Below, piece after piece: positions 6,187 through 6,297 of a DNA stretch of 6,297 bases. The notes beneath the pieces are model-generated. The model was given only the letters and a program-made list of their open reading frames with translations, made no database searches and was not told the origin of the DNA. Position 1 is the first letter of the stretch, and each line of letters opens with the position of its first letter. The translations under genes were made by a program, and so were the position numbers. The DNA comes from Synergistaceae bacterium (GTDB taxonomy: Bacteria > Synergistota > Synergistia > Synergistales > Aminobacteriaceae), in assembly GCA_009778055.1 (NCBI GenBank), contig WRKN01000150.1, positions 1 through 6,297 on the forward strand, given 5' to 3'.

Positions 6187-6197
6187 CTGTGATAACT
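6177..6197 (+). repeat. 21-bp direct repeat, copy 2 (after etfA terminator)
   Basis: These bases are identical to 1770-1790 and in the same orientation. This copy begins exactly at the base after the terminator stem, so its first half serves as the terminator's T-rich tail. The second half, CTGTGATAACT, extends beyond what termination needs. The two copies bracket the four-gene block. Confidence 0.85.
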
Positions 6198-6210
6198 CTA
6201 TTTTTGCGTT

Positions 6211-6240
6211 TTTACCCTGATCGCTAAAAAATGATACAAT
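6211..6240 (+). promoter_or_regulatory. Candidate extended -10 promoter for the next gene
   Basis: TGATACAAT (6232-6240) is an extended -10 element with hexamer TACAAT. At an 18-nt spacing TTTACC (6211-6216) is a modest -35. Transcription would start at about 6247, which is the A of the next ATG. The bases 6234-6246 are the reverse complement of 1619-1631 at the ammonia-lyase promoter. Confidence 0.5.
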
Positions 6241-6246
6241 AATCTT

Positions 6247-6297
6247 ATGAATACAGCGAAAAGAACCGGCGTTTTGAAACCTAAGCGGTTTCGAATA
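6247..6297 (+). CDS. Possible start of an unrecognised gene, cut off by window
   Basis: An ATG opens 17 codons to the window edge, giving MNTAKRTGVLKPKRFRI, a lysine- and arginine-rich N-terminus. I do not recognise it. No Shine-Dalgarno sequence precedes it (upstream bases are CAATAATCTT), unlike every other gene here. If the promoter at 6211-6240 is used, the mRNA would be leaderless or nearly so. The reading frame is too short to be sure it is coding; the true start may lie outside the window. Confidence 0.35.
   Translation, partial: MNTAKRTGVLKPKRFRI
6273..6295. other. Hairpin-forming inverted repeat at the window edge
   Basis: GAAACC (6276-6281) pairs with GGTTTC (6287-6292) around a 5-nt loop. 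The stem extends outward through a T-G wobble and two T-A pairs to about nine base pairs. It lies inside the putative first codons of the truncated gene. No T-run follows within the window, so it cannot be called a terminator; it could be a structured 5' region or chance. Confidence 0.4.

Noticed and set aside
1..6297. CRISPR arrays, tRNA/rRNA genes, insertion sequences or prophage genes
   Set aside because: No spaced repeat array, tRNA cloverleaf, transposase frame or phage gene was recognised; the window is almost fully occupied by metabolic genes.

Overview
The window reads as a chromosomal catabolic locus from an anaerobic, amino-acid-fermenting bacterium, probably a Firmicute. Nearly every gene has a strong GGAGG-type ribosome binding site. 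The base composition is moderate. The acyl-CoA dehydrogenase/EtfB/EtfA set resembles those of Megasphaera and Acidaminococcus (Negativicutes) more than aerobic beta-oxidation enzymes. The Negativicutes assignment is an impression from recalled family sequences, not a computed result.

Layout. Positions 1-1589 hold two minus-strand genes in one transcription unit. The first transcribed is a small hot-dog-fold 3-aminoacyl-CoA ammonia-lyase (1170-1589; beta-alanyl-CoA or 3-aminobutyryl-CoA type). The second is a family III (CaiB/BaiF) CoA-transferase (1-1148) that starts with TTG and runs off the left edge. A 216-bp divergent intergenic region (1590-1805) holds their promoter and the leader of the plus-strand operon. 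Positions 1806-6122 hold four tightly spaced plus-strand genes: a BrnQ-type sodium-coupled branched-chain amino acid carrier, a short-chain acyl-CoA dehydrogenase, etfB and etfA. A strong intrinsic terminator (6141-6186) closes this operon. A candidate extended -10 promoter follows, with the first 17 codons of a possible next gene starting almost on top of the expected transcription start.

How the genes may work together (inference). The carrier imports an amino acid. The CoA-transferase makes the CoA thioester of a beta-amino acid. The ammonia-lyase eliminates ammonia to give a 2-enoyl-CoA (acryloyl-CoA or crotonyl-CoA). The dehydrogenase, run as a reductase with EtfAB as electron donor, reduces this to propionyl-CoA or butyryl-CoA. 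This resembles the lower beta-alanine pathway of Clostridium propionicum or the lower lysine-fermentation pathway, but with a family III CoA-transferase next to the lyase. EtfB carries a DGETAQVGP motif typical of FAD-binding, bifurcation-type ETFs, so the complex may couple enoyl-CoA reduction to ferredoxin reduction.

The least explained feature is a perfect 21-bp direct repeat (1770-1790 and 6177-6197) that brackets the brnQ-acd-etfB-etfA block. It is accompanied by shorter shared segments in the same two intergenic regions. This could be a shared regulatory site or the scar of a cassette insertion or duplication.
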